NCBI RefSeq assembly: GCF_017942085.1
Contig: NZ_JAGKSP010000015.1
Location: 1 to 64,000, forward strand
DNA length: 64,000 nucleotides
Reading direction: 5' to 3'
Origin: Paenibacillus lignilyticus
Lineage (GTDB): Bacteria > Bacillota > Bacilli > Paenibacillales > Paenibacillaceae
Position numbers and translations under genes: made by a program. This document shows positions 41,074 to 49,632 of this stretch, piece by piece. The notes beneath the pieces are model-generated. The model did no database searches. It saw nothing but the letters and a program-made list of their open reading frames with translations, and was not told the origin of the DNA. Positions within the stretch are counted from its first letter, which is position 1; every line of letters starts with the position of its first letter.

Positions 41074-43189
41074 CCTTATCTACTCGGGGCATCTGACGAA
41101 GATCAAGTCCAAAGGGCTGGAGAAGACCGGCTGGTTTCAGCCCGATCAGGGCTCGCCGTTCCGTATCCGTGCAAGAGCGCTCCCGACCGGTTTCTGGAAT
41201 CTTAGTATTGAGGGACTGTACACGACGGAGTCTGTATTTATCATCAATCGTTACCGGCTCCTTGCGCCGATCTCCGAGCTGCTGCCGAGCCATTTCGCAT
41301 CCGGACATCCCAATGCTTTTCAACGCATGTCTACTCATCTTGACGACAATATCCGGACGCTCATCGAATGCCCGGAGTTGTTGGACCTATGGACGGCCGG
41401 CGACAAACAGGCATGCCTTCTAATAAAGAATAGCCTGATTGAGCAGTACACCGTTCCGAATCTTCTGAATTACCTGCAGCGGTTCGAGCTCTCTCGCAAA
41501 ATCCTTCACGAGATCTGCGATACGCTGGGTTTTTCGGCCATTGATTTCATTGAAGGGCAGCCTTATCTATTGAACCGTGTCCCATCCGTTCCCTTCCGGG
41601 TTGCCGATATGCTTGCGCTGGAAGCCGGGATCGCGGCGAACAGTTCCTACCGAATCGGGGCGGCCGTCCAATATGTGTATATGCAGTATCTAAACGGGGG
41701 AAGCAGTTACATTAGCGGCGACGAATTCGTGAATAGGGTCAATGCCTTATTGGGGAAGTCGCTGCCGAAGGATAACATACGCCTCGAAATCGAACGATTT
41801 GCGCAGGAGCAGGATCATGAGCTCATTTGCAGAGGCAATCTGTTTTTCGACCGGCATTTATATTTTGCGGAAATTCAAATTGCGCAGCGATTAGCCGACC
41901 TGATCTCGTGCCCTGTATCGAAGCCGGGGGACTTAAGCGGCACGATTCGGAACTTGAGCGGCGCTGGCCGGCTTCCGGAGCTGGACGAGGATCAACATGA
42001 GGGGATCGAACAATTTTTCGAACACCCGGTTCTTCTCGTTCGCGGAGAAGCAGGCACGGGAAAAAGCAGCTGGATCGCGTATCTGTTAATTGTATTGCAG
42101 ACCCTGCTGCCGGGCATTCACATCAAGCTGGCTGCTCCCACGGGAAAAGCCGCGAGACAGCTGGAAGCGGTGACCGGCCATCCGGCCCAAACCATTCATT
42201 CGCTGCTGGGGAAGGGAAGAGAGAAAACCAGCCGCATTTGGTTTCACCATAAGAGAAATCCGCTGAATGCGGACGTGTTAGTTATTGACGAAGCCAGCAT
42301 GGTCAACGAATATCTATGGCGCGACTTGCTCTGGTCCGTGGAGCGCGGGACGAGGCTGGTCTTCGTCGGCGATCCTAACCAGCTGGAGCCGATCGGTCCG
42401 GGGCGTCCGTTCCTGGATATGATTTCCCTTGGATTCCCTACAGTCACATTACAACGAAATTATAGAAACGACAGCGCGATCCTTTCGCTCGCGCGAGCCG
42501 TCCTTCTGGGAGAAGTCGATTCTTCGCATTTGGAAGCAGCGGGCATTCAGACGATTCCCACTGAATCTGTAGAGGAAACCAAAGAAACCATCGTCAGGCT
42601 GTACCTGGATAAAGCTAAGCAGTACCCGGTCATTACCATGTACAGGGAACAATATAGTCTCGGTACAGACCGTTTGAACGAATATATGAAGCAGCGGATC
42701 AACCCGGTGCGCATGGCAGAAGGAATGGGGGAAGGGGATCCCGTCATTCAAATAACCAATACATCAAGAGCGGACAATGGCGAAGTAGGTTGGATTCGAT
42801 CCTTTCATCCATCCCGAAGCAGCTGTATATTATTTGAGCCGGATAAAGAGGTGCTCTACACATTTCCGGAATTAATGAGCGAAATGGAGCTTGCCTATGC
42901 CATTACAACGGCTAAGACACAAGGTAGTCAGTACGAAGGAGTCATCATTCCGCTAACCGACATCGGACTTGAGATCCCTCACCGGCAGTCCATGTGGTAT
43001 AAAAATTCAATATATACGGCGCTGACGAGAGCCAAGAAAGAGTTAGTGCTTATCGGAGATCCTGACATTCTGATCAACGGCGCGCAACGAAAAGGGACGC
43101 CGCGCAAAACGATGCTGGTCAAGCGAATAGAGCATGTTTTTAAAGGCTCCGGGATTCTCCCGGGCGAAAATGCCCTGCCAAAGGGATGA
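41063..43189 (+). CDS. RecD-like superfamily 1 helicase of type IV-D CRISPR locus
   Basis: The 708-residue helicase has an N-terminal ~300 residues with an OB-like and helix-hairpin-helix-like region (LSRKILHEICDTLGFSAIDFIEGQPYLL), as in RecD2. The motor follows: Walker A GEAGTGKSSW near residue 328, AAPTGKAARQL, Walker B VLVIDEASMV, GDPNQLEPIGPG, a QRNYR motif and UvrD-like C-terminal blocks ITTAKTQGSQYEG and YTALTRAKKEL. A RecD helicase in place of DinG is the mark of subtype IV-D. GGAG lies before ATG 41063, inside the end of csf3. Confidence 0.87.
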   Translation: MKDNLIYSGHLTKIKSKGLEKTGWFQPDQGSPFRIRARALPTGFWNLSIEGLYTTESVFIINRYRLLAPISELLPSHFASGHPNAFQRMSTHLDDNIRTLIECPELLDLWTAGDKQACLLIKNSLIEQYTVPNLLNYLQRFELSRKILHEICDTLGFSAIDFIEGQPYLLNRVPSVPFRVADMLALEAGIAANSSYRIGAAVQYVYMQYLNGGSSYISGDEFVNRVNALLGKSLPKDNIRLEIERFAQEQDHELICRGNLFFDRHLYFAEIQIAQRLADLISCPVSKPGDLSGTIRNLSGAGRLPELDEDQHEGIEQFFEHPVLLVRGEAGTGKSSWIAYLLIVLQTLLPGIHIKLAAPTGKAARQLEAVTGHPAQTIHSLLGKGREKTSRIWFHHKRNPLNADVLVIDEASMVNEYLWRDLLWSVERGTRLVFVGDPNQLEPIGPGRPFLDMISLGFPTVTLQRNYRNDSAILSLARAVLLGEVDSSHLEAAGIQTIPTESVEETKETIVRLYLDKAKQYPVITMYREQYSLGTDRLNEYMKQRINPVRMAEGMGEGDPVIQITNTSRADNGEVGWIRSFHPSRSSCILFEPDKEVLYTFPELMSEMELAYAITTAKTQGSQYEGVIIPLTDIGLEIPHRQSMWYKNSIYTALTRAKKELVLIGDPDILINGAQRKGTPRKTMLVKRIEHVFKGSGILPGENALPKG

Positions 43190-43228
43190 CAGACAATTAA
43201 ACCTAGAGAAGGTTCCGGTATTAATCCA

Positions 43229-43257
43229 GTTCCCTGCTATAAGGGATGGTTCCACCG
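43229..43257 (+). CRISPR. Single CRISPR-repeat-like 29-base unit
   Basis: Forty bases after recD lies GTTCCCTGC..GGGATGGTTCC..CG, 29 bases long with a TCCCT/AGGGA hairpin and a GGGATG tail, the shape of class I-E/IV repeats. A degenerate match (CCCTGCC..AAGGGATGAC) lies about 60 bases earlier over the recD stop, the spacing of one repeat-spacer unit. Only one good copy is seen, so a true array is not demonstrated; it may be a remnant. Confidence 0.3.
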
Positions 43258-43269
43258 TTATCATTCCAT

Positions 43270-43313
43270 CAAAAGGCGGCAAAGGATTAAACAATCCCTT
43301 GCCGCCTTTTTTG
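43270..43313. terminator. Bidirectional terminator
   Basis: AAAAGGCGGCAAAGGATT (about 43271-43288) pairs with AATCCCTTGCCGCCTTTT, with a T-run on both strands. It separates the CRISPR locus from the convergent sulfatase gene. Confidence 0.92.
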
Positions 43314-43317
43314 CCGG

Positions 43318-44853
43318 TTATGCTCCCGATATTCGAGGCATCGGCATCACTTCTTTGCCAAGCTCCGCCCAAATGTACTTGAGCATAAGATTGGACTTCA
43401 ACGCTGCATATGCGGGGTCGTCCCATAAGTTATTTAACTCGTTCGGGTCTTCCTGCAAATCGAAGATTTCACCGTAGGTTTGATTGTAATAAACGGTGAT
43501 TTTATAGCGCTCATCCACGTATGTTTTCTGATGAATCGTCGTTGGCTCATGGCGGAATTCGCATATCGCGTGATCTCGGGCGGAAGAAGAAGCGCCTTTC
43601 CATACCTGGCTTTGGTCTACTCCAGTCATCGCGGGCGGAATAGGAATACCGCTGAGCGACAGGAACGTTGGCGCCAGGTCGACGAGCGATTGAATGGCAG
43701 CGGATGTGGTTCCTGCGGGAACATGTCCCGGATAACTCACAATAAACGGCAGTCGAATCAAGTCCTCGTAATGGAAGCCGCCTTTGGCCTGCAAACCGTG
43801 CTGGCCGAAGAAATGGCCATGATCGGTTGTAAATACGACAATCGTGTTGTCTGCGATCCCCAGCTCGTCGAGTTTATCCAAAATGGTGCCGATATATTTG
43901 TCCATCAGGCTGATCATGCCGTAATAGACGGCAACAAGCTTCTTCTTGTCGTAATCGGTAAGCTTCTTTCTCTCCCCGTATTCGTAATAATGATGCGAGC
44001 GGTACCCGTGAATGCCTTTGCCGGTTTCAACCCATGGCGTGAAGTCCGGCGCATGCTCTTGGGTTAGGCCGAAATGAGGCGGGTTCTTGTCATGCTCGCC
44101 CGGCACGAGAGAAGGAATGGTGAGTGTATCCGGGTCGTACATCGTATCCCAGGGCTCCGGCGCCAAATATTCCGGATGCGGATCGAAGAAGCTGGACCAG
44201 AGGAAGAAAGGCTTGTCTTCATCGTTGTACTGCTCCATAAGCGCGTTCGTGCGCTCGGCAATCCAAGTGTTGTAATGGTATTCTTCGGGAATGGGCCATT
44301 TGTACGTAATGGCAGGATCCATATGGCCGGTTGGGGGAAGGAAGTAGTCCCGCCAATTGGTGCAGCCCTTCTCCTCCAGCCATAAGGCGTAGTGCTGACC
44401 GACATGCGCCTCGTTTGTATGGTTGCGCGTGAGCTCAACATGCTCGAAGCCATAGAAAGGACCATGGAAGCTTTTCCATTTGTCTAAGTCCTGCAAAATT
44501 TGGTAAGCCTCCACCGACGGATATTGTTCCGTTGAGGAAAGCGGCTGAAAGTGAGCTTTGCCGACAAGGGCCGTGCGATAGCCGGCAGCGCCGAAGTCCT
44601 CTCCTACGCAGTGGCGGTCTTCCAATAGCTTCGTACCAAGCGTCCATGCGCCATGCTGGCTCGGGTATTGCCCCGTAATAATGGATGCGCGGCTTGGCGT
44701 GCAAGTCGGATTCGGGCAATAGGCTCTGGTAAACGTTGTACCTGAACGAATGAGCCGATCCAGATTAGGTGTTCTTAATTCGTTATTGAAATAACCTAGC
44801 GTGTTCCAATGCTGTTGATCGCTTGTGATTAACAAAATGTTGGGTTTCTTCAT
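43318..44853 (-). CDS. Sulfatase (formylglycine-dependent)
   Basis: The 511-residue alkaline-phosphatase-superfamily sulfatase hydrolyses sulfate esters, probably on a glycan. Metal ligands appear in NILLITSDQQ; the modified residue is Cys 51 in CTPSRASIITGQYPS, the C-x-P-S-R signature converted to formylglycine; VVFTTDHGHFFGQHG supplies further ligands. No signal peptide is present, so it is likely cytoplasmic. GGAGGTG eight bases before ATG 44853 sets the start. It is divergent from an AraC regulator that probably controls it. Confidence 0.92.
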   Translation of the reverse strand: MKKPNILLITSDQQHWNTLGYFNNELRTPNLDRLIRSGTTFTRAYCPNPTCTPSRASIITGQYPSQHGAWTLGTKLLEDRHCVGEDFGAAGYRTALVGKAHFQPLSSTEQYPSVEAYQILQDLDKWKSFHGPFYGFEHVELTRNHTNEAHVGQHYALWLEEKGCTNWRDYFLPPTGHMDPAITYKWPIPEEYHYNTWIAERTNALMEQYNDEDKPFFLWSSFFDPHPEYLAPEPWDTMYDPDTLTIPSLVPGEHDKNPPHFGLTQEHAPDFTPWVETGKGIHGYRSHHYYEYGERKKLTDYDKKKLVAVYYGMISLMDKYIGTILDKLDELGIADNTIVVFTTDHGHFFGQHGLQAKGGFHYEDLIRLPFIVSYPGHVPAGTTSAAIQSLVDLAPTFLSLSGIPIPPAMTGVDQSQVWKGASSSARDHAICEFRHEPTTIHQKTYVDERYKITVYYNQTYGEIFDLQEDPNELNNLWDDPAYAALKSNLMLKYIWAELGKEVMPMPRISGA

Positions 44854-44958
44854 AAACGACACACCTCCGTTATTAAATTGTATTGCAAAGCAAGAAGTTG
44901 TAAAATAGCGTCGTGTATGCTTTGTTTATCAATTTGTCAGGTCGGAGGGCGGGGCAGA

Positions 44959-45852
44959 ATGGATTCTTCGGTAACAGGCGGCAATGAATCGGCTGCGTTT
45001 ATCTATTACGCTTTGAATGAACTGGACAAGCAATGTTCCATCTGGCCGGTACGCGGAGGGATCACGGAGACGAAGCCGGGCTACTATGTTGGACCCAAGC
45101 GGATCGAAAGCTATAGCTTGCACATCGTGAAGGAAGGCTTTCTTCGCGTAGAGTGGGATGCAGGAAGCGCGACGTTATCCGAAGGAGATATTTTTTGCTT
45201 ATTCCCCATGCGTACTTATACTTACTATGCGATTGAAGGCGAAGCTCCGCCGAAAATGAGTTGGATCGTAATTGACGGCCCATTGGCAGCCGACATGGTC
45301 GCGCTTACCGGGATCAAGATGGAGTATCCTTTCCTGCATGGCAAATGGACGAAGGAAGCGGGGCTGGCGCTCCATGATCTGCTTCATTCGATGCGTGGAG
45401 CGCACAAGGAAAACGCCATCGTGCGCTCGCTTGATATGCAAGGTTTGCTTTATCGCTACTTTGCGGCACTATGCCGGACAACGCCGAAATTATTTGCAAT
45501 GGAGCCGGCGGATTGGGTGGAGCAAAGCAAGTCCTATATCCGGCAGCATGCCTCGGAAGGCATTACCGTCGAACAGGCGGCAAGGGCAGCGGGGATGAAC
45601 CGTACCTATTATTCGGTCGCTTTCGCGAAGAAGGCGGGAATGCCGCCAAGCGATTTCATTACGCAGGTACGGATGGATGCCGCCAAGCGGCTCCTCGCAG
45701 AGACGGAGGCCTCCATTACGGAAATCGCGTATACGACCGGGTATTCCTCCTTATACGCGTTTACGAGAACATTTAAGAATCGTCTTTCTGTGTCGCCGAC
45801 GTCCTACCGGGAAGCGATAAGGAATGAGGGAACTAGCGTTGATTTGTTTTAG
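44959..45852 (+). CDS. AraC-family transcriptional regulator
   Basis: The 297-residue regulator has an N-terminal cupin-like domain (LHIVKEGFLRVEWDAGSATLSEGDIFCLFP) and a C-terminal AraC domain (AARAAGMNRTYYSVAFAKKAGMPPSDF, IAYTTGYSSLYAFTRTFKNRLSVSPTSYR). GGAGGG nine bases before ATG 44959 supports this start. Its divergent position points to the sulfatase gene as target. Confidence 0.9.
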   Translation: MDSSVTGGNESAAFIYYALNELDKQCSIWPVRGGITETKPGYYVGPKRIESYSLHIVKEGFLRVEWDAGSATLSEGDIFCLFPMRTYTYYAIEGEAPPKMSWIVIDGPLAADMVALTGIKMEYPFLHGKWTKEAGLALHDLLHSMRGAHKENAIVRSLDMQGLLYRYFAALCRTTPKLFAMEPADWVEQSKSYIRQHASEGITVEQAARAAGMNRTYYSVAFAKKAGMPPSDFITQVRMDAAKRLLAETEASITEIAYTTGYSSLYAFTRTFKNRLSVSPTSYREAIRNEGTSVDLF

Positions 45853-46120
45853 AAATCGTTGCAGTTCTATATGTTCAAATTTAGACTTGTTGTCTTACAC
45901 TGAAGTAGCGACTTGTTGAAAACGCATCATGCAAGTTTCTCTCCCAGTCCGAAAAACTTTGTGCGTTCATTGCTACCTACTTTAGAAATGGACAAAATAG
46001 GATGATATAGAAATTGAACAAATCAGCCATTTCATTCAAATACCGGGGATGCCCTACAATGGTATCTCCGGTTTTTTCAATTTATCATGTATCTACCCGG
46101 GAATATAGGAGAGATAGTAA
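45853..46120. other. Intergenic region, no gene seen
   Basis: A 268-base AT-rich space with no convincing gene. It contains the hairpin listed at 46042. The sensor kinase expected beside a YesN-type regulator is missing here, so part of an older locus may have been deleted. Confidence 0.5.
46042..46077 (+). terminator. Terminator-like hairpin
   Basis: ACCGGGGAT (46042-46050) pairs with ATCTCCGGT (46064-46072), followed by TTTTT. It lies before the broken response-regulator gene and could be a leader attenuator or an older gene's terminator. Confidence 0.7.
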
Positions 46121-47691
46121 ATGGACATCACGATTCTGCTTGTAGACGACGAAGCGATAGATCTGGAATGGCTGCAAGTGAGGGTGAAGAATGGCGGTTA
46201 TGAGGGGCTTCGAATCGCAGGAGCGGCAAAAAGCGGTTTTGCCGCGCTTGAGTTGATGGAGCGGGATAGAATCGATATCATCCTGACAGATATCAATATG
46301 CCGATCATGTCGGGCATGGAGTTCGCGAGGCGAGCGAAGGCGCTTCAGCCTGACGTGCGAATTATGTTTATCAGCGGACATGAGGATTTCAATTAGCGAA
46401 GGAAGCCATACAGCTCCAAGCCTATGAATATTTGCTGAAACCCGTGGACGATCAGGACCTGGAGGCTGCGCTGTCCGCAGTGTGCGCGCAAGTGCGGGAA
46501 GACCGCCGCAACCGTTCCTCCGCGATGGAGGCGCAGCCTTACGTGCAGCGTGAATTGCTGCTGCGCTGGTTCCGTGAGGTGTCGCCGGGACCGGCTGTGG
46601 AGCGGGTGGCTGCATTTCTGGCTCCTTATCTGAACAAAGGAATGGCAGTCGTCTTGATAGAGACGGATGATCCGGAGCGGTACGCGAAGGAGATGACGGT
46701 CGAACAGAAGCGCGCGCTCTGGCTGGACGTGGAATCCTTTCTCAGCAGCTTCGTTCAAACGGAGGGGCTTGGCGACCTCATGACCGGCTTCGATAATCGG
46801 TTTGTGCTGCTGACTTCCGGGGGGGATCATTGCGGCGCCGCGCTGGATAAAATGATCCGTGCCTTTCGAGCAGCCTTTCCGTTTACGATTACAATCGGTC
46901 TTGGCGACGATGCTTATAACGAAGAACGACTACATGAGTCGTACCGGCAAGCCGAGACGGCTCTGAGCATTAAATGGATTATGGGCAAAGACCGAGTCAT
47001 CCGCGATGCTTCGTCGCGATCGATCGGCAAGCCGGCCGCGGCAGGGGTCGATAAACTTGTCGGTGAAATGTTGCAGGCCATACTCGAATACGATCTCTTG
47101 AAAATTGATGATTGTCTGCTTGCATTGTTCTGGCAAGACCATGGTCCGCTGCGCAAGAGCGAGGCCTATGATCTTATCGTACGGATCACCTCTAAGCTGC
47201 ATAGCGATTTACAGCTGATGAACGAGAATTTATACCACCTGTTAAACTGGGATTCGCATCAGCCGGTTGTATTATTTGAATTCGAGACGATGAATGACAT
47301 CGTGTCGTGGTTAAGAAGACGGTTCTTCGAGCTGTCCGAGCTCTTGTTCAATAAACGGCGCAAGCAGGATCGGAAGCTCATTGCCGAAATGATCACCTAC
47401 ATGGAGGAACATCTGTTGCAGAAAGTAACGCTGAAGGAGGCTGCTGCGAAGCTCCATTTTACGCCAAACTACCTGGGATATCTCTTTAAAGAAGAGACAG
47501 GCGTGACCTTCAGCGACTTCTTGAATGAAATCCGAATTAAGAAGGCCCGTGCCATGCTGGATAACCCGAAGCTTAAAGTGTATGAGATTGCGGAGAGTGT
47601 CGGTTACAAGAATGTCATTTACTTTAACCGCATGTTCAAGCAAGCAACCGGCATGACGCCGGGTGAGTACCGAAAGAAGAATAAAATCTAA
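46121..47691 (+). pseudogene. YesN-type AraC response regulator, frameshifted
   Basis: The N-terminal receiver (ITILLVDDEAIDLEWLQ, IILTDINMPIMSG, FISGHEDFN) stops at TAG 46394-46396. One inserted base (T) after AATTA would restore ...DFNYAKEAIQLQAYEYLLKPVDD and continue into the frame from 46432, which ends with the AraC domain (AAAKLHFTPNYLGYLFKEETG, IAESVGYKNVIYFNRMFKQATG). Together they make a normal ~520-residue YesN-like regulator. It is either a real frameshift or a sequencing error. No YesM-like kinase gene lies beside it. Confidence 0.85.
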
Positions 47692-47693
47692 AC

Positions 47694-47724
47694 GGGACCA
47701 AGTCAATCAGAGGGACTAAGTCAA
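47694..47724 (+). repeat. Direct repeat GGGACYAAGTCAA
   Basis: Two 13-base copies (47694-47706 and 47712-47724) differing at one base lie 18 bases apart, ~37 bases before a small ORF and upstream of the recombinase. The spacing is close to two helical turns, as for a protein-binding site. Confidence 0.5.
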
Positions 47725-47760
47725 GCCACTTGTCGAATACATCAGTATTGAGGTGGTTAG

Positions 47761-47919
47761 ATGGAGAAGACAGCTTATGTGTTCACCTATGTATCCACGG
47801 CCAACGCTGAAGGAAATAAGATAAGCACTGAACCATCGAGCGTCAATACAGCTGCGATGGAAGCCAAGTGGCGCGTCATTGACTACATTCTCAAGCAGGT
47901 CATCATCAAAACCGGCTGA
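47761..47919 (+). CDS. Small 52-residue protein before recombinase
   Basis: The ORF reads MEKTAYVFTYVSTANAEG and ends DYILKQVIIKTG; GAGGTGG lies four bases upstream of the ATG. It resembles no family I recognise. It lies 73 bases before the recombinase and could encode an excision-direction factor, as small proteins next to some sigK-element recombinases do. That is only a positional guess. Confidence 0.45.
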   Translation: MEKTAYVFTYVSTANAEGNKISTEPSSVNTAAMEAKWRVIDYILKQVIIKTG

Positions 47920-47992
47920 AGGTATTCAGGCGGTTTCTTTCAGTAGGAACGATACCGGCGAAGGAGCCTCTGCAAGAAAGGAGGTAAAGCTG

Positions 47993-49606
47993 ATGTATAC
48001 CGCTGTTTACGCTCGGGTGTCGACAGGCATGCAAGCGATGGAGGGAACCAGTTTGGACGGCCAAGTGGAGCTTTGCATCAAGAAAGCCAATGAGCTCAAC
48101 GTAGCTGCCGCAACTATTAAAGTGTATAAGGAAGAAGGGGTTAGCGGCGAGGATATCGACCGTCCGGCTATGAACCTGCTTAGACAAGATATCGGTGCAG
48201 GGCTTATTTCGCAGATCATCATTACGCATCCGGACAGATTGTCGCGCGATCTCACAGACAAGCTGTTCATCTGCCGCGAGTTCGAGGCCAAGCATGTGCA
48301 ATTGATGTTCGTGGACACCGAATATAAAAACACGCCGGAAGGGCAGCTCTTTTTTAACCTGATCAGTGTTATTGCGCAATATGAGTTGGCTTTGATAAAG
48401 AAGAGAACTGTTCGGGGACGCTTAAAAGCAGTCGAGAAGGATAAAAAGATCATGCCGATGCGTGTCCCGCCATATGGGTATGATCGGATCGGCAGCAGTC
48501 TGGTGATCAATGAGAACGAAGCAAGGTTCGTGAAGCTCATTTATCAATGGTACGTCCATGACAACCTGACGATGAGAGAGATTGGCACTCGATTAGATGA
48601 AATGGGAGCCGAACCGAAAAGGGCAGAAAGCAAAGCATGGAATGCCAGTTCCATTCACCGGATATTGAGAAGTGAAATTTATGTCGGGAAGTATTATTAC
48701 AATCGCAGATGCACTCAGAAAGTCAAAGGAGAACGAACCAAAACGGGAGCACCTAAGAAGACCTATTCTATTCGCAACGAAAGTGACTGGATTGTTGTCG
48801 AGGTGCCGGCGATCATCGATGACCGTTTATTTCAATTGGCGCAAGAGCAGCGCGTAAAGAACACTAAAGATGCCGGCAACCGGAAGTACGAGTTTTTACT
48901 TCGTTCGTTATTAAGGTGCGGGCATTGCGGCCGTAAATGGGAGGGGACTACATATTCAGGACGAATCAACAAGTCCACGGGGACAAGGGAGAAATATAAA
49001 TGTTATCGATGTCCGAACCGAAATCCAAGGAGGTTTGGCAATTCGATTAAGCCTTGCCCTACACCTTCCATACGAGCTGAACTGCTTGACGATTATGTTT
49101 GGCGATTAGCGATGGAAGTGGTTGCCGATCCGATGGCGTATAGGGGGCGATTAGATAAAAACAATGAATCTGTAATTGACGAGTTCGTGATCCTGTCAGA
49201 CTCCATTCAGAAGCTGCTTTCTTCAAAGGAGAAGCAAACGGATAAAATCAAAATGATGTTTAAGAAGGATTTAATCGATGAAGATGAGCTGGAGCTGGAG
49301 CTCAGATCGTTAAAGGCTGAGATGACGGAGTTGCGGCAACGGTATGCGTCATGCCAAGAACAAATGCGCGTCATGATGCTGGAAGCCTTAGCAATGAAAG
49401 AAAACCAGTTGGTTTTAGATAAAATAAATAGGTTTATTGCGAGCAAAGGAGAAAGCTTAGCGTTTGACGCTAAGAGACATATTATCCAATCATTGGTCGA
49501 TGAATTGCTGATTAGGTGTGAGGATACGACTGTCCATATTACTGCTGTTGGTCATTTAGACGCGCTCTTGAGCGAGCATGGGAAAAATGAGTTTACGTCG
49601 GGTTGA
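47993..49606 (+). CDS. Large serine recombinase, SpoIVCA-like
   Basis: The 537-residue site-specific recombinase would excise the sigK element in the mother cell. The resolvase domain has the catalytic Ser 10 in MYTAVYARVSTGMQ, then GVSGEDIDRPAM and ITHPDRLSRDL. A recombinase domain follows (MPMRVPPYGYDRIG, SSIHRILRSEIYVGKYYYN), then a zinc ribbon (CGHCGRKW, CYRC) and a coiled-coil region (~415-480). AGGAGGT precedes ATG 47993. The gene ends 15 bases before the crossover, inside the right attachment site, adjacent to the second part of sigK. Confidence 0.93.
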   Translation: MYTAVYARVSTGMQAMEGTSLDGQVELCIKKANELNVAAATIKVYKEEGVSGEDIDRPAMNLLRQDIGAGLISQIIITHPDRLSRDLTDKLFICREFEAKHVQLMFVDTEYKNTPEGQLFFNLISVIAQYELALIKKRTVRGRLKAVEKDKKIMPMRVPPYGYDRIGSSLVINENEARFVKLIYQWYVHDNLTMREIGTRLDEMGAEPKRAESKAWNASSIHRILRSEIYVGKYYYNRRCTQKVKGERTKTGAPKKTYSIRNESDWIVVEVPAIIDDRLFQLAQEQRVKNTKDAGNRKYEFLLRSLLRCGHCGRKWEGTTYSGRINKSTGTREKYKCYRCPNRNPRRFGNSIKPCPTPSIRAELLDDYVWRLAMEVVADPMAYRGRLDKNNESVIDEFVILSDSIQKLLSSKEKQTDKIKMMFKKDLIDEDELELELRSLKAEMTELRQRYASCQEQMRVMMLEALAMKENQLVLDKINRFIASKGESLAFDAKRHIIQSLVDELLIRCEDTTVHITAVGHLDALLSEHGKNEFTSG

Positions 49607-49632
49607 GTACACAATATCAAGAAATTCGACAA
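49603..49632 (+). other. Right attachment site of sigK element (attR)
   Basis: TTGAGTACACAA (49603-49614) matches the left-end motif TTGTGTACACAA at 11 of 12 bases, then TA, then TCAA (49617-49620) and host sequence GAAATTCGACAACACC. The crossover at AA (49619-49620) joins codon 67 of sigK in frame. The TGA of the recombinase lies within the motif. Confidence 0.75.

Larger units (their letters stand above)
16395..49620. mobile_element. 33.2-kb skin-like sigK intervening element
   Basis: DNA inserted between codons 66 and 67 of sigK, bounded by matching TCAA crossovers and inverted TTGWGTACACAA arms, with a SpoIVCA-like serine recombinase at its right end. Excision would restore an in-frame sigK and leave a circle whose joint is two inverted 12-base arms around ten bases. 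The cargo is a second sigK, a surface-glycan and collagen-like cassette, a type IV CRISPR-Cas locus with a ComP/ComA-like pair, a sulfatase and regulators. No phage structural, replication or conjugation genes are seen. Confidence 0.88.

Noticed and set aside
46432..47691. Separate AraC gene starting at 46432
   Set aside because: It is the frameshifted continuation of the receiver at 46121 and lacks its own ribosome-binding site.
16398..49614. GTACACAA direct repeat at both element ends as the crossover
   Set aside because: Recombination there would shift the sigK reading frame; the TCAA crossover restores it exactly.
16395..49620. Element as a prophage
   Set aside because: No capsid, tail, terminase, lysis or phage replication genes are visible; the cargo is metabolic, surface and defence genes.
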